Counted from the first letter of the stretch, positions 1-7,222 are shown. The stretch: DNA of 28,803 nt from Patescibacteria group bacterium (GCA_023487605.1 JAMDEE010000003.1:1-28803), one strand, 5' to 3'. The notes: generated by a model not told the origin, from the sequence alone. A program made the numbers and translations.

Positions 1-857
1 GTTATCCAGATGGAAGATCCTTCGACTCCGCTCAGGATGACTCCGCTTTGCGTCGTCAGATGGAATGGGAAAGTCCCTGGGGATTGGGTTTTCCCGGCTG
101 GCATATTGAGTGTTCCGCTATGTCGGTAAAAGCGCTAGGTGAAACATTTGATATTCATACCGGCGGAATAGACCATATTAATGTTCATCATACCAACGAA
201 ATAATACAATCGGAGGCGGCTTCTGGCAAAAGGTTTGTAAACTATTGGGTTCATCATGCCTTTTTACTGGTTGATGGAGCGAAAATGAGTAAAAGTCTTG
301 GTAACACCTATACCGTTACGGATATTGCTACAAATGGTTTCGATCCTTTAACTCTTCGTTATCTTTTTTTGGAGACGCATTATCGGCAGGAAATGAATTT
401 TACATGGGAGGCCATACGGGCCGCGCAGGTTTCCCTTGAGCGCTTGACACAGGAAATTGCAGGATGGGACAAGCCCAAGGTGGGATGTGCCGTGTTTGAA
501 GAAAAGTTTCTAGCCAGCATCAATGATGATTTAAATATGCCGAAAGCACTTGCTATTATGTGGGATCTGGTGCGTTCGGATTATCCGACAAGCGCTAAAG
601 CAGAGAGTTTAATAAAATTTGACAAAATACTGGGTTTAGATCTTATGGGATTTGCCTCGCGGGCTAGAGCAGGTTTTAATGCAAAAGACCAAGAAATACC
701 GAATGAAATCTTAAAACTTGTACAAGAGAGAAAAGTTTTTAGAAAAAATAAACAATTTAGTGAGGCGGATCGGATCCGTACTAAGATTCGGGAAATGGGG
801 TACGATATTCAGGACCGTGACTATGGAAAAACAGCAATCGGAAAATTACGAAGTTAA
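1..857 (+). CDS. cysS: Cysteinyl-tRNA synthetase, C-terminal part (5' end outside window)
   Basis: This gene charges tRNA-Cys with cysteine in the cytoplasm. The reading frame is open from base 3, so the start lies upstream of the window. Visible class I synthetase signatures are the zinc-site and active-site segment GWHIECSAM (about bases 96-122), the HHTNE segment carrying the other zinc ligands, and the KMSKS loop (bases 282-296). The helical anticodon-binding part follows and ends with a short basic tail. Oddity: bases 18-40 carry a dispersed repeat that reads in frame as SFDSAQDD, just before the conserved ESPWG segment. In the family this stretch normally resembles DFALWK. The frame is intact through the repeat, so the enzyme is probably functional. 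It ends 14 nt from the convergent end of the next gene. Confidence 0.96.
   Translation, partial: YPDGRSFDSAQDDSALRRQMEWESPWGLGFPGWHIECSAMSVKALGETFDIHTGGIDHINVHHTNEIIQSEAASGKRFVNYWVHHAFLLVDGAKMSKSLGNTYTVTDIATNGFDPLTLRYLFLETHYRQEMNFTWEAIRAAQVSLERLTQEIAGWDKPKVGCAVFEEKFLASINDDLNMPKALAIMWDLVRSDYPTSAKAESLIKFDKILGLDLMGFASRARAGFNAKDQEIPNEILKLVQERKVFRKNKQFSEADRIRTKIREMGYDIQDRDYGKTAIGKLRS
18..40 (+). repeat. Dispersed repeat copy inside cysS
   Basis: The sequence TCCTTCGACTCCGCTCAGGA plus TGA matches a short dispersed motif that recurs in many bacterial genomes and is often translated as SFDSAQDD. A second, diverged copy lies at 5851-5870 between purD and ychF. Here it is in frame within cysS. Confidence 0.7.
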
Positions 858-871
858 ATTTCGATTAAAAA

Positions 872-1480
872 CTAGAAACCCAGTACTTCTTTGACTATAA
901 TTATTGTGGAACGGTTGGGGATAGGTTCTTTATTAAGGACGAGAATCTTATTGACAGAACTCTCTTTTCCGTAAACTTTTAAGGCGCGTTGATTCTCTAA
1001 AGGAAAACAGTGTTCATAGATTCTTTTAAATCCCTCTTCTTTTGTTTCAACAATTTTTTGGGCTCCGACAACCCAGATAACCTTATTTGCTCCATATGCG
1101 TAAGCCGGTAATTGACTGCCGGAGGCTGATGCAATCATCACATGACCATCTTTGCTCAAAGCCTGAACACTTCCTATGGCATATTCTGGAGCGCATCCCA
1201 ATTTATTCATTTCCCGTCCTTGGGTTTTTCGATCCATTGACATCAGTTTTTTTCGAAGAGAATTGTAATTCTCTGAATCATTTAATACCTCATCTATTCC
1301 TGTAACATTAAGAGTTACGGATGTCATAGCCATAACCTCCGCGCCTTTTGGCACAAGCTCCAATACCTTATTTTTTGCTTCTTCTGAATTTTTTACAACT
1401 ACAACGTTAAACCCATTAGAGTTAAAAGCGTTTTTAGTTTCTTCAATTGTATTGTCGTCTGCAAGTTTATTCCAATCCAT
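872..1480 (-). CDS. LUD-domain protein (LutC/DUF162 family)
   Basis: A 202-residue protein with the LUD fold, the family of LutC/YkgG involved in lactate utilisation in other bacteria. The diagnostic stretch is SASGSQLPAYAYGANKVIWV followed by VGAQKI, and an earlier MAMTSVTLN segment fits the family's first conserved block. No lutA or lutB partner (iron-sulfur subunits) is next to it, so a role in lactate oxidation is not supported by context. Orphan LUD proteins are common and their function is open. The ATG at 1480 follows a TATAAT box by 6 nt, predicting a leaderless mRNA. It is convergent with cysS. Confidence 0.88.
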   Translation of the reverse strand: MDWNKLADDNTIEETKNAFNSNGFNVVVVKNSEEAKNKVLELVPKGAEVMAMTSVTLNVTGIDEVLNDSENYNSLRKKLMSMDRKTQGREMNKLGCAPEYAIGSVQALSKDGHVMIASASGSQLPAYAYGANKVIWVVGAQKIVETKEEGFKRIYEHCFPLENQRALKVYGKESSVNKILVLNKEPIPNRSTIIIVKEVLGF

Positions 1481-1486
1481 AATCTT

Positions 1487-1514
1487 ATTATAATCATTCT
1501 TTAAATTTTTGCAA
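1487..1514 (-). promoter_or_regulatory. Promoter of the LUD-domain gene
   Basis: On the minus strand TTGCAA (1509-1514) is followed by a 16-nt spacer and TATAAT (1487-1492). The start codon comes 6 nt after the -10 box, so transcription should start at or next to the ATG. Confidence 0.65.
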
Positions 1515-1639
1515 GGGGTTTTTGTAACTGGTTAAAAATCCCGAGGTGTCAAGTCAATACACATCGGAGGTGTACGGAGCACAAGGAAATTTAAACGTAT
1601 TACTTGCTTTAGTAAAGATAATTTGTAAAAATTAGAACT

Positions 1640-2425
1640 ATGACAGTGGATCAAGGAGAAGTAGTTAAATCCCAGGAAACTCTTGGTGTAAAACGTCCTC
1701 GTTTATTGTTTCATGTTTCAGCTGTGGGAGAAACTGCGATTGAATCAATGAAGCAGTTTGGCCTGGTAGCAAAAGGTCCAACATTAACACCCAGGCTTGA
1801 CATAGCGACACATTATTCAGGGGGAGATTTTCTGACGTTTTGGTATCCTGCAAGAGGTGAAGTTGATTACGGACGTAGTCATGAGACTCAGACACCGAGC
1901 CTACCCATTTCAGATGATATGAAAGAAGAGATGCTTCAAACAATAGATAAACTAGATATGAATCAGTTTTTTAAAAACGCTCAAGAGAGAGTAGTTAAAG
2001 CCGCTGATAGTTATCTTCCTGGAAAGAGACTGGGAGCAGTCGCAAAACTGAGATATAGTCCGCCTCCGTTGCAGTTAATATTCCCTGAAGATCCAGAACA
2101 TTTTATTTCTGTTTTTAATAGGAGAGAAAAAGATATGGCTGAAAGAGTAAAAAAGGCGTTGGAACATATGGATATTCAATTTATTGATCTCAGTTTAAAT
2201 AGAGATATATTGGCGGATGACATAATGAGAACATATGTAGAGCATAATCTTTCCGCTCTTGGAAACTACGATTCAGATAATAAAGCATCCCTGGAAAAAA
2301 AACTTAGAACTCTAGAAGAAGGAAATTTTGAAAATCGAGTTTACGAAAGATATAGAAAAATGATTATTTCTGGTATTAAACGAAAATTAGCTCCTTTATT
2401 AAATAATTCTTCTGAAATAAAATAA
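1640..2425 (+). CDS. Unknown protein, possible ADP-ribosyltransferase-like N-terminal fold
   Basis: A 261-residue soluble protein that I do not recognise as a named family. The N-terminal third has a pattern reminiscent of ART-fold enzymes (PARP, DarT, RNA 2'-phosphotransferase): LFHVS with His25, an IESMKQFGLV segment resembling 'I...GL', then TPRLDIATHY (residues 50-59) with an aromatic residue, then a beta strand FLTFWYP. The rest is charged and helical, without signal peptide or membrane segment. The usual third catalytic residue (Glu/Gln) cannot be placed with certainty. There is no Shine-Dalgarno site. A TTGCTT/TAAAAA pair with a 16-nt spacer (1604-1631) ends 8 nt before the ATG. The gene stands alone. 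Real coding sequence is likely; the fold assignment is inference. Confidence 0.75.
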   Translation: MTVDQGEVVKSQETLGVKRPRLLFHVSAVGETAIESMKQFGLVAKGPTLTPRLDIATHYSGGDFLTFWYPARGEVDYGRSHETQTPSLPISDDMKEEMLQTIDKLDMNQFFKNAQERVVKAADSYLPGKRLGAVAKLRYSPPPLQLIFPEDPEHFISVFNRREKDMAERVKKALEHMDIQFIDLSLNRDILADDIMRTYVEHNLSALGNYDSDNKASLEKKLRTLEEGNFENRVYERYRKMIISGIKRKLAPLLNNSSEIK

Positions 2426-2548
2426 ATAATCAGCAACATTCAGCTTAGGGGGGAGGGGAGATCTTAGAATTTACATAGCCGCTTAGGATTTAAGCTCTTA
2501 CTTAATAAGCAGAGCAAAGATTTAAGATGATAGAAAGAAATATTGAAT

Positions 2549-2578
2549 TTGCGAAATAAGTAAAAAACGTATTACAAT
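2549..2578 (+). promoter_or_regulatory. Promoter of the DUF488-cation transporter operon
   Basis: TTGCGA (2549-2554), an 18-nt spacer and TACAAT (2573-2578). The GTG start at 2585 follows the -10 box by 6 nt, and there is no Shine-Dalgarno site, so the mRNA is probably leaderless. Confidence 0.6.
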
Positions 2579-2584
2579 AAAAAT

Positions 2585-2926
2585 GTGGTAAAGATAAAAA
2601 GAGTTTACGAGGAATACGACAAGAAAGATGGGTATAGAATTTTGATAGATAGGCTTTGGCCAAGGGGTTTATCAAAAGAAAAAGCCCATATAGACTTTTG
2701 GTTTAAAGAAATAGCTCCCGGTAACAGTTTACGGAAATGGTTTGGCCACGATCCAAAAAAATGGGAAGAATTTGAAAGGCGATACGATCAAGAAATATCG
2801 AATAATAAAGAATTCGCAAAACTTAAACAGTTGATAAAAGAGAAAAAATCAGTTACCCTTCTTTACGCGGCAAAAGATACAGAACATAATAACGCGGTTG
2901 TTTTATTGAAATTTTTTAAGGAATAA
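2585..2926 (+). CDS. DUF488 family protein (YeaO-like)
   Basis: A 113-residue protein with the DUF488 signature: GYRILIDRLWPRG near the N-terminus, a W..F...Y block in the middle (KKWEEFERRYDQEI), and the C-terminal strand VTLLYAAKD followed by NNA. Members are small cytoplasmic proteins whose biochemical role is not settled. The start is GTG; the overlapping ATG two bases earlier runs straight into a stop. The stop codon is separated from the transporter gene by only 2 nt, so the two genes are co-transcribed. Confidence 0.9.
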   Translation: MVKIKRVYEEYDKKDGYRILIDRLWPRGLSKEKAHIDFWFKEIAPGNSLRKWFGHDPKKWEEFERRYDQEISNNKEFAKLKQLIKEKKSVTLLYAAKDTEHNNAVVLLKFFKE

Positions 2927-2928
2927 AA

Positions 2929-3849
2929 ATGGAAGATTTAAAAACAGATAGAAGACTTAGCGCTAAACGGATAATCCTTACGTCATTTTTAACGGATGTT
3001 GTAAATGTTTTTGTAAGCCTTGTTGTTGCGATTTTATCCGGCAGCGTTATTATGCTGACTCAATTTCTGCAGAATTTCTCAGACCTTATTTCCTCTGGGC
3101 TTTTGCTAATCGGTATTATGCGCTCCATGAGAAATGAAGACAAAACTCACCCTTTTGGGTACGGGCGCGAAATTTACTTTTGGACTTTTCTTGCCGCCTT
3201 AATAATGTTTGGTATAACATCTACATTTTCTTTTTATCTTGGTTTTAGGCGGTTTTTACAGCCGACAGGCATAACAAACATAAGCCTTGTTTTTCTTGTT
3301 CTTTTTATTACCCTTGTTACCAACAGCTATTCTTTTTTGTTGAGTTATAAGCGATTAGTTAATAAAAGAAGTTTTTTTAATATCCTTAAGATTTTTTATA
3401 AGTCGTCTTTAGTTGAAACAAAAACAACTTTCACTCTTGATCTGATGGGAGTCTTAACATCGATTATGGGTTTTTTGGCAATTTTGGTTTATGTTTCAAC
3501 CGGGAATATGAGGCTCGACGGAATAGGGGCAATGGGAATCGGCATAGTTATGGCAATTATTTCTGTTTTCTTGATTTTTGGCATTAAGGATATGCTGGTT
3601 GGCAAAGCGGCATCTTATGAAGTAGAGGACAAGATACGAAAGACAGCTTTGTCCGTTGATAAAGTTGATGCAATAACGGATCTGAAAACTTTGCATATAG
3701 GATCGGAGAAACTTTTGGTAAGTTTGGATGTGGAAATTGCCAAAGGGCTTAAGATAAAAGATTTGGAAAAGATTATTGGGACAATAGAGCTTGAAATTCG
3801 CAAGGTTGTTCCTTCGGCAAAATATGTTTTGGTAGAACTCGGAACATAA
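2929..3849 (+). CDS. Cation diffusion facilitator (CDF) family transporter
   Basis: A 306-residue inner-membrane protein with about six hydrophobic segments and a soluble C-terminal domain, as in CDF metal/proton antiporters. The family loop HPFGYGREIYFWTFLAALIM is clear, as is the second helix ending NFSDLISSGLLLIGI. The usual HxxxD metal-site motif of helix 2 reads QxxxD here, and the helix 5 counterpart reads TxxxD (TFTLD), so the substrate may differ from zinc. The ATG lies 2 nt after the DUF488 stop, indicating a two-gene operon. The C-terminal domain (from about residue 215) carries KTLHIGSEKLLVSLDVEI, typical of the cytoplasmic dimerisation fold. Confidence 0.9.
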   Translation: MEDLKTDRRLSAKRIILTSFLTDVVNVFVSLVVAILSGSVIMLTQFLQNFSDLISSGLLLIGIMRSMRNEDKTHPFGYGREIYFWTFLAALIMFGITSTFSFYLGFRRFLQPTGITNISLVFLVLFITLVTNSYSFLLSYKRLVNKRSFFNILKIFYKSSLVETKTTFTLDLMGVLTSIMGFLAILVYVSTGNMRLDGIGAMGIGIVMAIISVFLIFGIKDMLVGKAASYEVEDKIRKTALSVDKVDAITDLKTLHIGSEKLLVSLDVEIAKGLKIKDLEKIIGTIELEIRKVVPSAKYVLVELGT

Positions 3850-3921
3850 AATTTTTTAATTTATTTTCCAAAAAGATTCTTAATTAACCCGATCAAAATC
3901 TCCCCAAATAATTTTTATAAT

Positions 3922-3949
3922 ATCCTTAAATACTCAAGAATTTAAGGAT
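3922..3949 (+). promoter_or_regulatory. Perfect 10-bp inverted repeat upstream of the zinc-ribbon gene
   Basis: Arms ATCCTTAAAT (3922-3931) and ATTTAAGGAT (3940-3949) are perfectly complementary with an 8-nt loop. It lies between the CDF gene and the next -10 box and covers that promoter's -35 position. It could be an operator or a weak terminator without a strong T tract; I cannot tell which. Confidence 0.5.
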
Positions 3950-3963
3950 GAAATGAATTTTGT

Positions 3964-3969
3964 TATAAT
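3964..3969 (+). promoter_or_regulatory. -10 box of the zinc-ribbon gene
   Basis: A perfect TATAAT ends 6 nt before the GTG start at 3976. There is no room for a ribosome-binding site, so the transcript is predicted to be leaderless. The -35 position (TTTAAG) is poor and lies inside the inverted repeat at 3922-3949. Confidence 0.6.
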
Positions 3970-3975
3970 TGTCGA

Positions 3976-4266
3976 GTGAAGCTGAAGAATGATGTCTATA
4001 GGAAATCTAGGGGCGGATATTCAAGACTTCTTGAAATAAGATGCTCTTCTTGTAACGAAAAGCTTTTTGATTATCAGAAGGACGGACCAGGAATTATAAA
4101 AAGGATGTACGTTGATAGAATTTATAAAGACGTAAGCGGTTCCTCTCTAAAATGTAGAAATTGCGGTAAACTAATCGGGAGCTTAACGATTTACGAAAAG
4201 GAGAAAAGACCGGCATATGCAGTCAGACCCGGAACAATAAGAAAGAGAATTGTTAAATCGAACTAG
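3976..4266 (+). CDS. Small zinc-ribbon protein of unknown function
   Basis: A 96-residue basic protein with two CxxC knuckles (CSSC near residue 23 and CRNC near residue 57), most simply one zinc ribbon. Between them is the segment KDGPGIIKRMYVDRIY. The C-terminus is rich in Lys/Arg (PGTIRKRIVKSN). The size and charge would suit an RNA- or ribosome-associated protein, but no function can be assigned from sequence. The start is GTG, chosen because the TATAAT box sits 6 nt upstream and no earlier in-frame start exists in the same unit. The gene stands alone between the CDF transporter and purD. Confidence 0.8.
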   Translation: MKLKNDVYRKSRGGYSRLLEIRCSSCNEKLFDYQKDGPGIIKRMYVDRIYKDVSGSSLKCRNCGKLIGSLTIYEKEKRPAYAVRPGTIRKRIVKSN

Positions 4267-4343
4267 TATGTTAAAAAATAATTTTTGATTTAAGTTATTA
4301 CTTGTAAATGATCTATTCTTTGCTTTTTTACAAAATACGTAGC

Positions 4344-4390
4344 ATTAGAGTGGCAATAGGCGATTTCTTATAACTCTAATTTTTCTCTTG
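4344..4390 (+). terminator. Possible terminator downstream of the zinc-ribbon gene
   Basis: ATTAGAGT (4344-4351) pairs with ACTCTAAT (4373-4380) across a 21-nt loop, followed directly by TTTTTCTCTT. The long loop makes it a weak candidate. Confidence 0.35.
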
Positions 4391-4416
4391 CTTTTTGAAA
4401 CCCATTTGTTTAACAT
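4388..4416 (+). promoter_or_regulatory. Promoter of purD
   Basis: TTGCTT (4388-4393), a 17-nt spacer and TAACAT (4411-4416). Transcription would begin near 4423, leaving a very short leader before the TTG (4431), GTG (4437) or ATG (4455) start candidates. Confidence 0.5.
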
Positions 4417-4454
4417 AACGTCAATACTGGTTGGCAGTGTCTAATTATATTAGG

Positions 4455-5792
4455 ATGAAAGAGAGAAGTGTTTATCCTCAGAAGGAAAATAAAGGAGATA
4501 GGAGAATTCGGATTATCGGATCCGGCGCTCGGGAACACAGTCTGTTTAGGTTGATTCAACAATCTTCTTGGGTTGCACATCTTGAAGTTGCCCCGGGAAA
4601 TGCGGGAACGATAGGATCTAATGTTCCTATTGCCGCAACTGATATTAGCCGTCAGGTGCAGGATGCAAAAAATAGAGGTATCGATACAGTTATTGTAGGA
4701 CCCGAAGAACCGCTTGCTTTAGGAATCAGAAACCGAATGAACGAGGTGGGGATTGATGTGTTTGGACCAAACCAAGAAGGCGCACGAATAGAGTCAGATA
4801 AATGGTTTGCAATTCAAATTATGCAAGAGGTGGGGGTGCCGCATCCGCCAACACGAGCATTTTTTGATAGCGAAGGGGCAAAAGCGTATATCCGTTACAG
4901 GAAACCTGAAAATATCGTGGTAAAAGAAAATGGTTTAATGGCCGCGAAGGGAGTTACGGTCCCCGATTCTATTAAAGAGGCAGATCAGGCGGTTGATGTC
5001 GCATTCGGACTAAAATACAAAAGTGGTGAGCCGGTGTTGGTGCAGGATCGGATAAAAGGAAGAGAGGCATCGGTTTTAGCATTGGTTGATAAAAACGGAC
5101 ACATTGTTTGTCTGCCTTCTTCGCAGGATCATAAACGGGTTGGGGAAAATGATACAGGATTAAATACCGGCGGCATGGGTGCATTTGCACCGACTCCGAC
5201 AATTACTCCCCAACTTGAAAAAAGAATTATGCAAGAGATATTGGATCCGATTGTTGAGAAAATGCGGGAGAAAGAGATTTATTACGAAGGAATTTTGTAT
5301 GCAGGATTAATGATTGATAAGGATGGTAACCCGATTGTGATTGAATTTAATTGCAGGGGAGGGGATCCGGAGTTTCCTGTTATCTCCGTGTTGGTTGAGG
5401 AAGGCGTTGATTTTGTGGAAGCGGTAGATGCGGTTCGCAACGGAACGCTGACGGCTAAACATTTGAGATTTCTTGAAAATGAAGTTGCGGTTGGAATTGT
5501 TGCCGCTTCCCACGGATATCCACAAGATCCGGAAACAGGATTTCCCATAAGTGGTCTTCATAAACAGCTTGATTCCGGATCATTTCTTTTCCACGCGGGG
5601 ACAAGAGTTAATGAGGATCATGTTGAGACGAGCGGAGGACGGGTATATCTTGCGGTCGGACGAGGAAGTGATTTTAGAGAGGCGAAAGAACGTGCAACAA
5701 AAGTAGTGGAAGAGCGGGATTTTGAGGGAAAACAATTCCGCCGGGATATAGCAAATAATGTTATTTTTTCAAAACGCCGCAAAATAATTTAG
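4455..5792 (+). CDS. purD: Phosphoribosylamine-glycine ligase-like ATP-grasp protein (divergent PurD)
   Basis: PurD joins glycine to 5-phosphoribosylamine using ATP, the second step of purine synthesis. The N-terminal IIGSGAREHSL, the IVGPEEPLALG segment, the ATP-grasp core, SQDHKRVGENDTGLNTGGMGAF and EFN all match the family. Two normally well-conserved stretches differ: the ATP loop reads NGLMAAKGV (usually DGLAAGKGV), and the segment usually read as RFGDPETQ is RGGDPEFP. No other purine gene is in the window. The start is uncertain. ATG 4455 is chosen; TTG 4431 and GTG 4437 are in frame upstream. A strong purine-rich stretch (AAAGGAG, near 4491) lies inside the N-terminal extension, close to where the conserved domain begins. 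The enzyme family is secure; the exact substrate is less so. Confidence 0.88.
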   Translation: MKERSVYPQKENKGDRRIRIIGSGAREHSLFRLIQQSSWVAHLEVAPGNAGTIGSNVPIAATDISRQVQDAKNRGIDTVIVGPEEPLALGIRNRMNEVGIDVFGPNQEGARIESDKWFAIQIMQEVGVPHPPTRAFFDSEGAKAYIRYRKPENIVVKENGLMAAKGVTVPDSIKEADQAVDVAFGLKYKSGEPVLVQDRIKGREASVLALVDKNGHIVCLPSSQDHKRVGENDTGLNTGGMGAFAPTPTITPQLEKRIMQEILDPIVEKMREKEIYYEGILYAGLMIDKDGNPIVIEFNCRGGDPEFPVISVLVEEGVDFVEAVDAVRNGTLTAKHLRFLENEVAVGIVAASHGYPQDPETGFPISGLHKQLDSGSFLFHAGTRVNEDHVETSGGRVYLAVGRGSDFREAKERATKVVEERDFEGKQFRRDIANNVIFSKRRKII

Positions 5793-5837
5793 CCCAATAC
5801 AAACATTCAAATCGTTTTTTAATCTCCGATCTTCTGC

Positions 5838-5843
5838 TATAAT
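5838..5843 (+). promoter_or_regulatory. -10 box upstream of ychF
   Basis: A perfect TATAAT about 105 nt before the chosen ychF start, with a poor -35. The diverged repeat at 5851-5870 would lie in the 5' untranslated region. Confidence 0.4.
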
Positions 5844-5850
5844 TAATTTG

Positions 5851-5870
5851 TCCTTCGACTTTGTTCAGGA
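5851..5870 (+). repeat. Diverged copy of the TCCTTCGACT repeat
   Basis: TCCTTCGACTTTGTTCAGGA differs at three positions from the copy at 18-37 inside cysS. The outer TCCT/AGGA ends are complementary. It lies in the leader of ychF. Confidence 0.65.
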
Positions 5871-5948
5871 TAGATATGATTATCATTAAAACATCTATGA
5901 CTAATGATCAGATCCAGAATTACACGCAGAGATATTTATAGTAACCTT

Positions 5949-7169
5949 ATGAATTTAAATGTAGGAATCGTGGGTCTCCCGAACGTTGGAAAATCAACAC
6001 TGTTTAATGCACTGCTAAAAAAGCAGCAGGCGTTTGTGGCGAATTATCCTTTTGCCACTATAGAACCTAACATCGGTGTGGTTCCTGTGCCGGACGATCG
6101 TTTGCAAAAATTGGCGGAGATAGTTATAGATAACATTGGCGCTGAGGTCGCTAATGAAAATTTTCTTATTCACAGCGCGAAGAAAGGTAGTCAATCAACA
6201 AGATCCGAAAATCCCGCTAGTGTTCACGGCGAAAATTTTATTAGCTCCCCGCGCTTAAAGCTTCCTCCAATAGTTCCCGCGACAGTGAAATTTGTAGATA
6301 TTGCGGGACTCGTTAAAGGTGCAAATGAAGGTGCGGGGCTTGGCAATAAGTTTTTGTCCCATATCAGAGAAGTAAATCTAATTGCTCATGTAGTGAGGGC
6401 GTTTACAGATGACAATGTAATAAGGGAGGGTTCAGTCGATCCGCTCAGTGACTATCAAACCATTGAAACAGAACTCATGTTAGCGGATCTGAATACTCTT
6501 GAAAACTCAAAGCGCAAAACTCAAAGCGCAAAACAACAGCTTAAATCTCAAAACGAAACAATAGAAAAGATTAGAAACACGTTGAATCAAGGAAAGCCGG
6601 TAAGAAACATTCAATTGACAGAAACAGAGCAAGAAGAGGCGAAACAATTGTTTTTACTGTCTGCAAAACCCGAGATTGTGGTTTTGAATGTTTCGGAAAG
6701 CGATTATAATGCAGAGAAGATAAAACCTATAGTAAGCCAACATATTAGTATATTAGTGGCAGATCGAAATAACATTGTTCCGATTTGCGCAAGAATTGAA
6801 TCAGAATTATCAGAACTTTCGGAAAGTGAACAAAAACAATACCTCAAAGATTTAGGTTTTAAAGAATCAGGACTTGAGCGATTAATTCAAACAGCATATG
6901 ATCGGTTGGGTTTAATTTCATTCTTGACTTGCGGAGAGAAAGAAGTTAGGGCTTGGACTATTCAAAAAGGAACAAAAGCGGTTGACGCTTCTGGAGTAAT
7001 TCACACGGATTTTGTTCAGCATTTTATAAAGGCGGAAGTTGCGTCTTATGAAGATTTTGTTCAAAATAAAGGCTGGAAAGGGGCACGGGAAAATGGTAAG
7101 GCGCGGCTTGAGGGAAAAGATTATGTCATGCAAGATGGGGATGTGGTGGAGTTCAAGATTGGAAAATAA
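5949..7169 (+). CDS. ychF: Ribosome-associated ATPase/GTPase YchF (OLA1 family)
   Basis: YchF is a universally conserved Obg-related P-loop NTPase that binds ribosomes and hydrolyses ATP. The start MNLNVGIVGLPNVGKSTLFN is the canonical N-terminus, so ATG 5949 is preferred over an in-frame ATG at 5904. Visible parts are the P-loop GLPNVGKST, YPFATIEPN, the G3 region DIAGLVKGANEGAGLGN, a coiled-coil segment, and a C-terminal TGS domain ending in MQDGDVVEFKIGK. Two additions are unusual: about 45 extra residues between LAEIV and IVPATVKFVDIAG, encoded by a segment bounded by an inverted repeat (6150-6245), and a 14-bp tandem repeat within the coiled coil (6506-6533). Both keep the frame. Confidence 0.95.
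   Translation: MNLNVGIVGLPNVGKSTLFNALLKKQQAFVANYPFATIEPNIGVVPVPDDRLQKLAEIVIDNIGAEVANENFLIHSAKKGSQSTRSENPASVHGENFISSPRLKLPPIVPATVKFVDIAGLVKGANEGAGLGNKFLSHIREVNLIAHVVRAFTDDNVIREGSVDPLSDYQTIETELMLADLNTLENSKRKTQSAKQQLKSQNETIEKIRNTLNQGKPVRNIQLTETEQEEAKQLFLLSAKPEIVVLNVSESDYNAEKIKPIVSQHISILVADRNNIVPICARIESELSELSESEQKQYLKDLGFKESGLERLIQTAYDRLGLISFLTCGEKEVRAWTIQKGTKAVDASGVIHTDFVQHFIKAEVASYEDFVQNKGWKGARENGKARLEGKDYVMQDGDVVEFKIGK
6150..6245 (+). repeat. Inverted-repeat-bounded insert within ychF
   Basis: GCTAATGAAAATTTTC (6150-6165) is nearly the reverse complement of GAAAATTTTATTAGC (6231-6245), with one extra base in the left arm. The enclosed segment encodes residues absent from ordinary YchF proteins, so it looks like a small inserted palindromic element that left the frame open. 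Confidence 0.6.
6506..6533 (+). repeat. 14-bp tandem repeat in ychF
   Basis: CTCAAAGCGCAAAA occurs twice back to back (6506-6519, 6520-6533). It encodes part of the coiled-coil segment, read as NSKRKTQSAK. Confidence 0.75.
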
Positions 7170-7187
7170 TCTTGGGTAATTTCTCTA

Positions 7188-7216
7188 TTGCTTTTGGGTT
7201 TTTATTTTGGTAGGAT
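7188..7216 (+). promoter_or_regulatory. Promoter of the rpsF-ssb-rpsR operon
   Basis: TTGCTT (7188-7193), a 17-nt spacer and TAGGAT (7211-7216), then 6 nt to the rpsF ATG at 7223. The TAGGAT could also be misread as a Shine-Dalgarno site; the promoter geometry matches the other leaderless genes here. Confidence 0.5.
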
Positions 7217-7222
7217 AAGTTG

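Noticed and set aside
1087..1305. Plus-strand open frame inside the LUD-domain gene
   Set aside because: Antisense to a clear conserved domain, no recognisable protein features, no promoter or ribosome-binding site.
1640..2425. Calling the 261-residue protein a DarT-type toxin
   Set aside because: No DarG-like macrodomain partner is adjacent, and the third catalytic residue cannot be placed, so only a fold-level suggestion is kept.
2426..2548. Terminator or small RNA in the gap before DUF488
   Set aside because: A GCTCT/AGAGC pairing and GCTTAGG direct repeats are visible but short, with no T tract; nothing is supportable.
4972..5561. Several minus-strand open frames inside purD
   Set aside because: They mirror the purD reading frame and show no domain or initiation signal.
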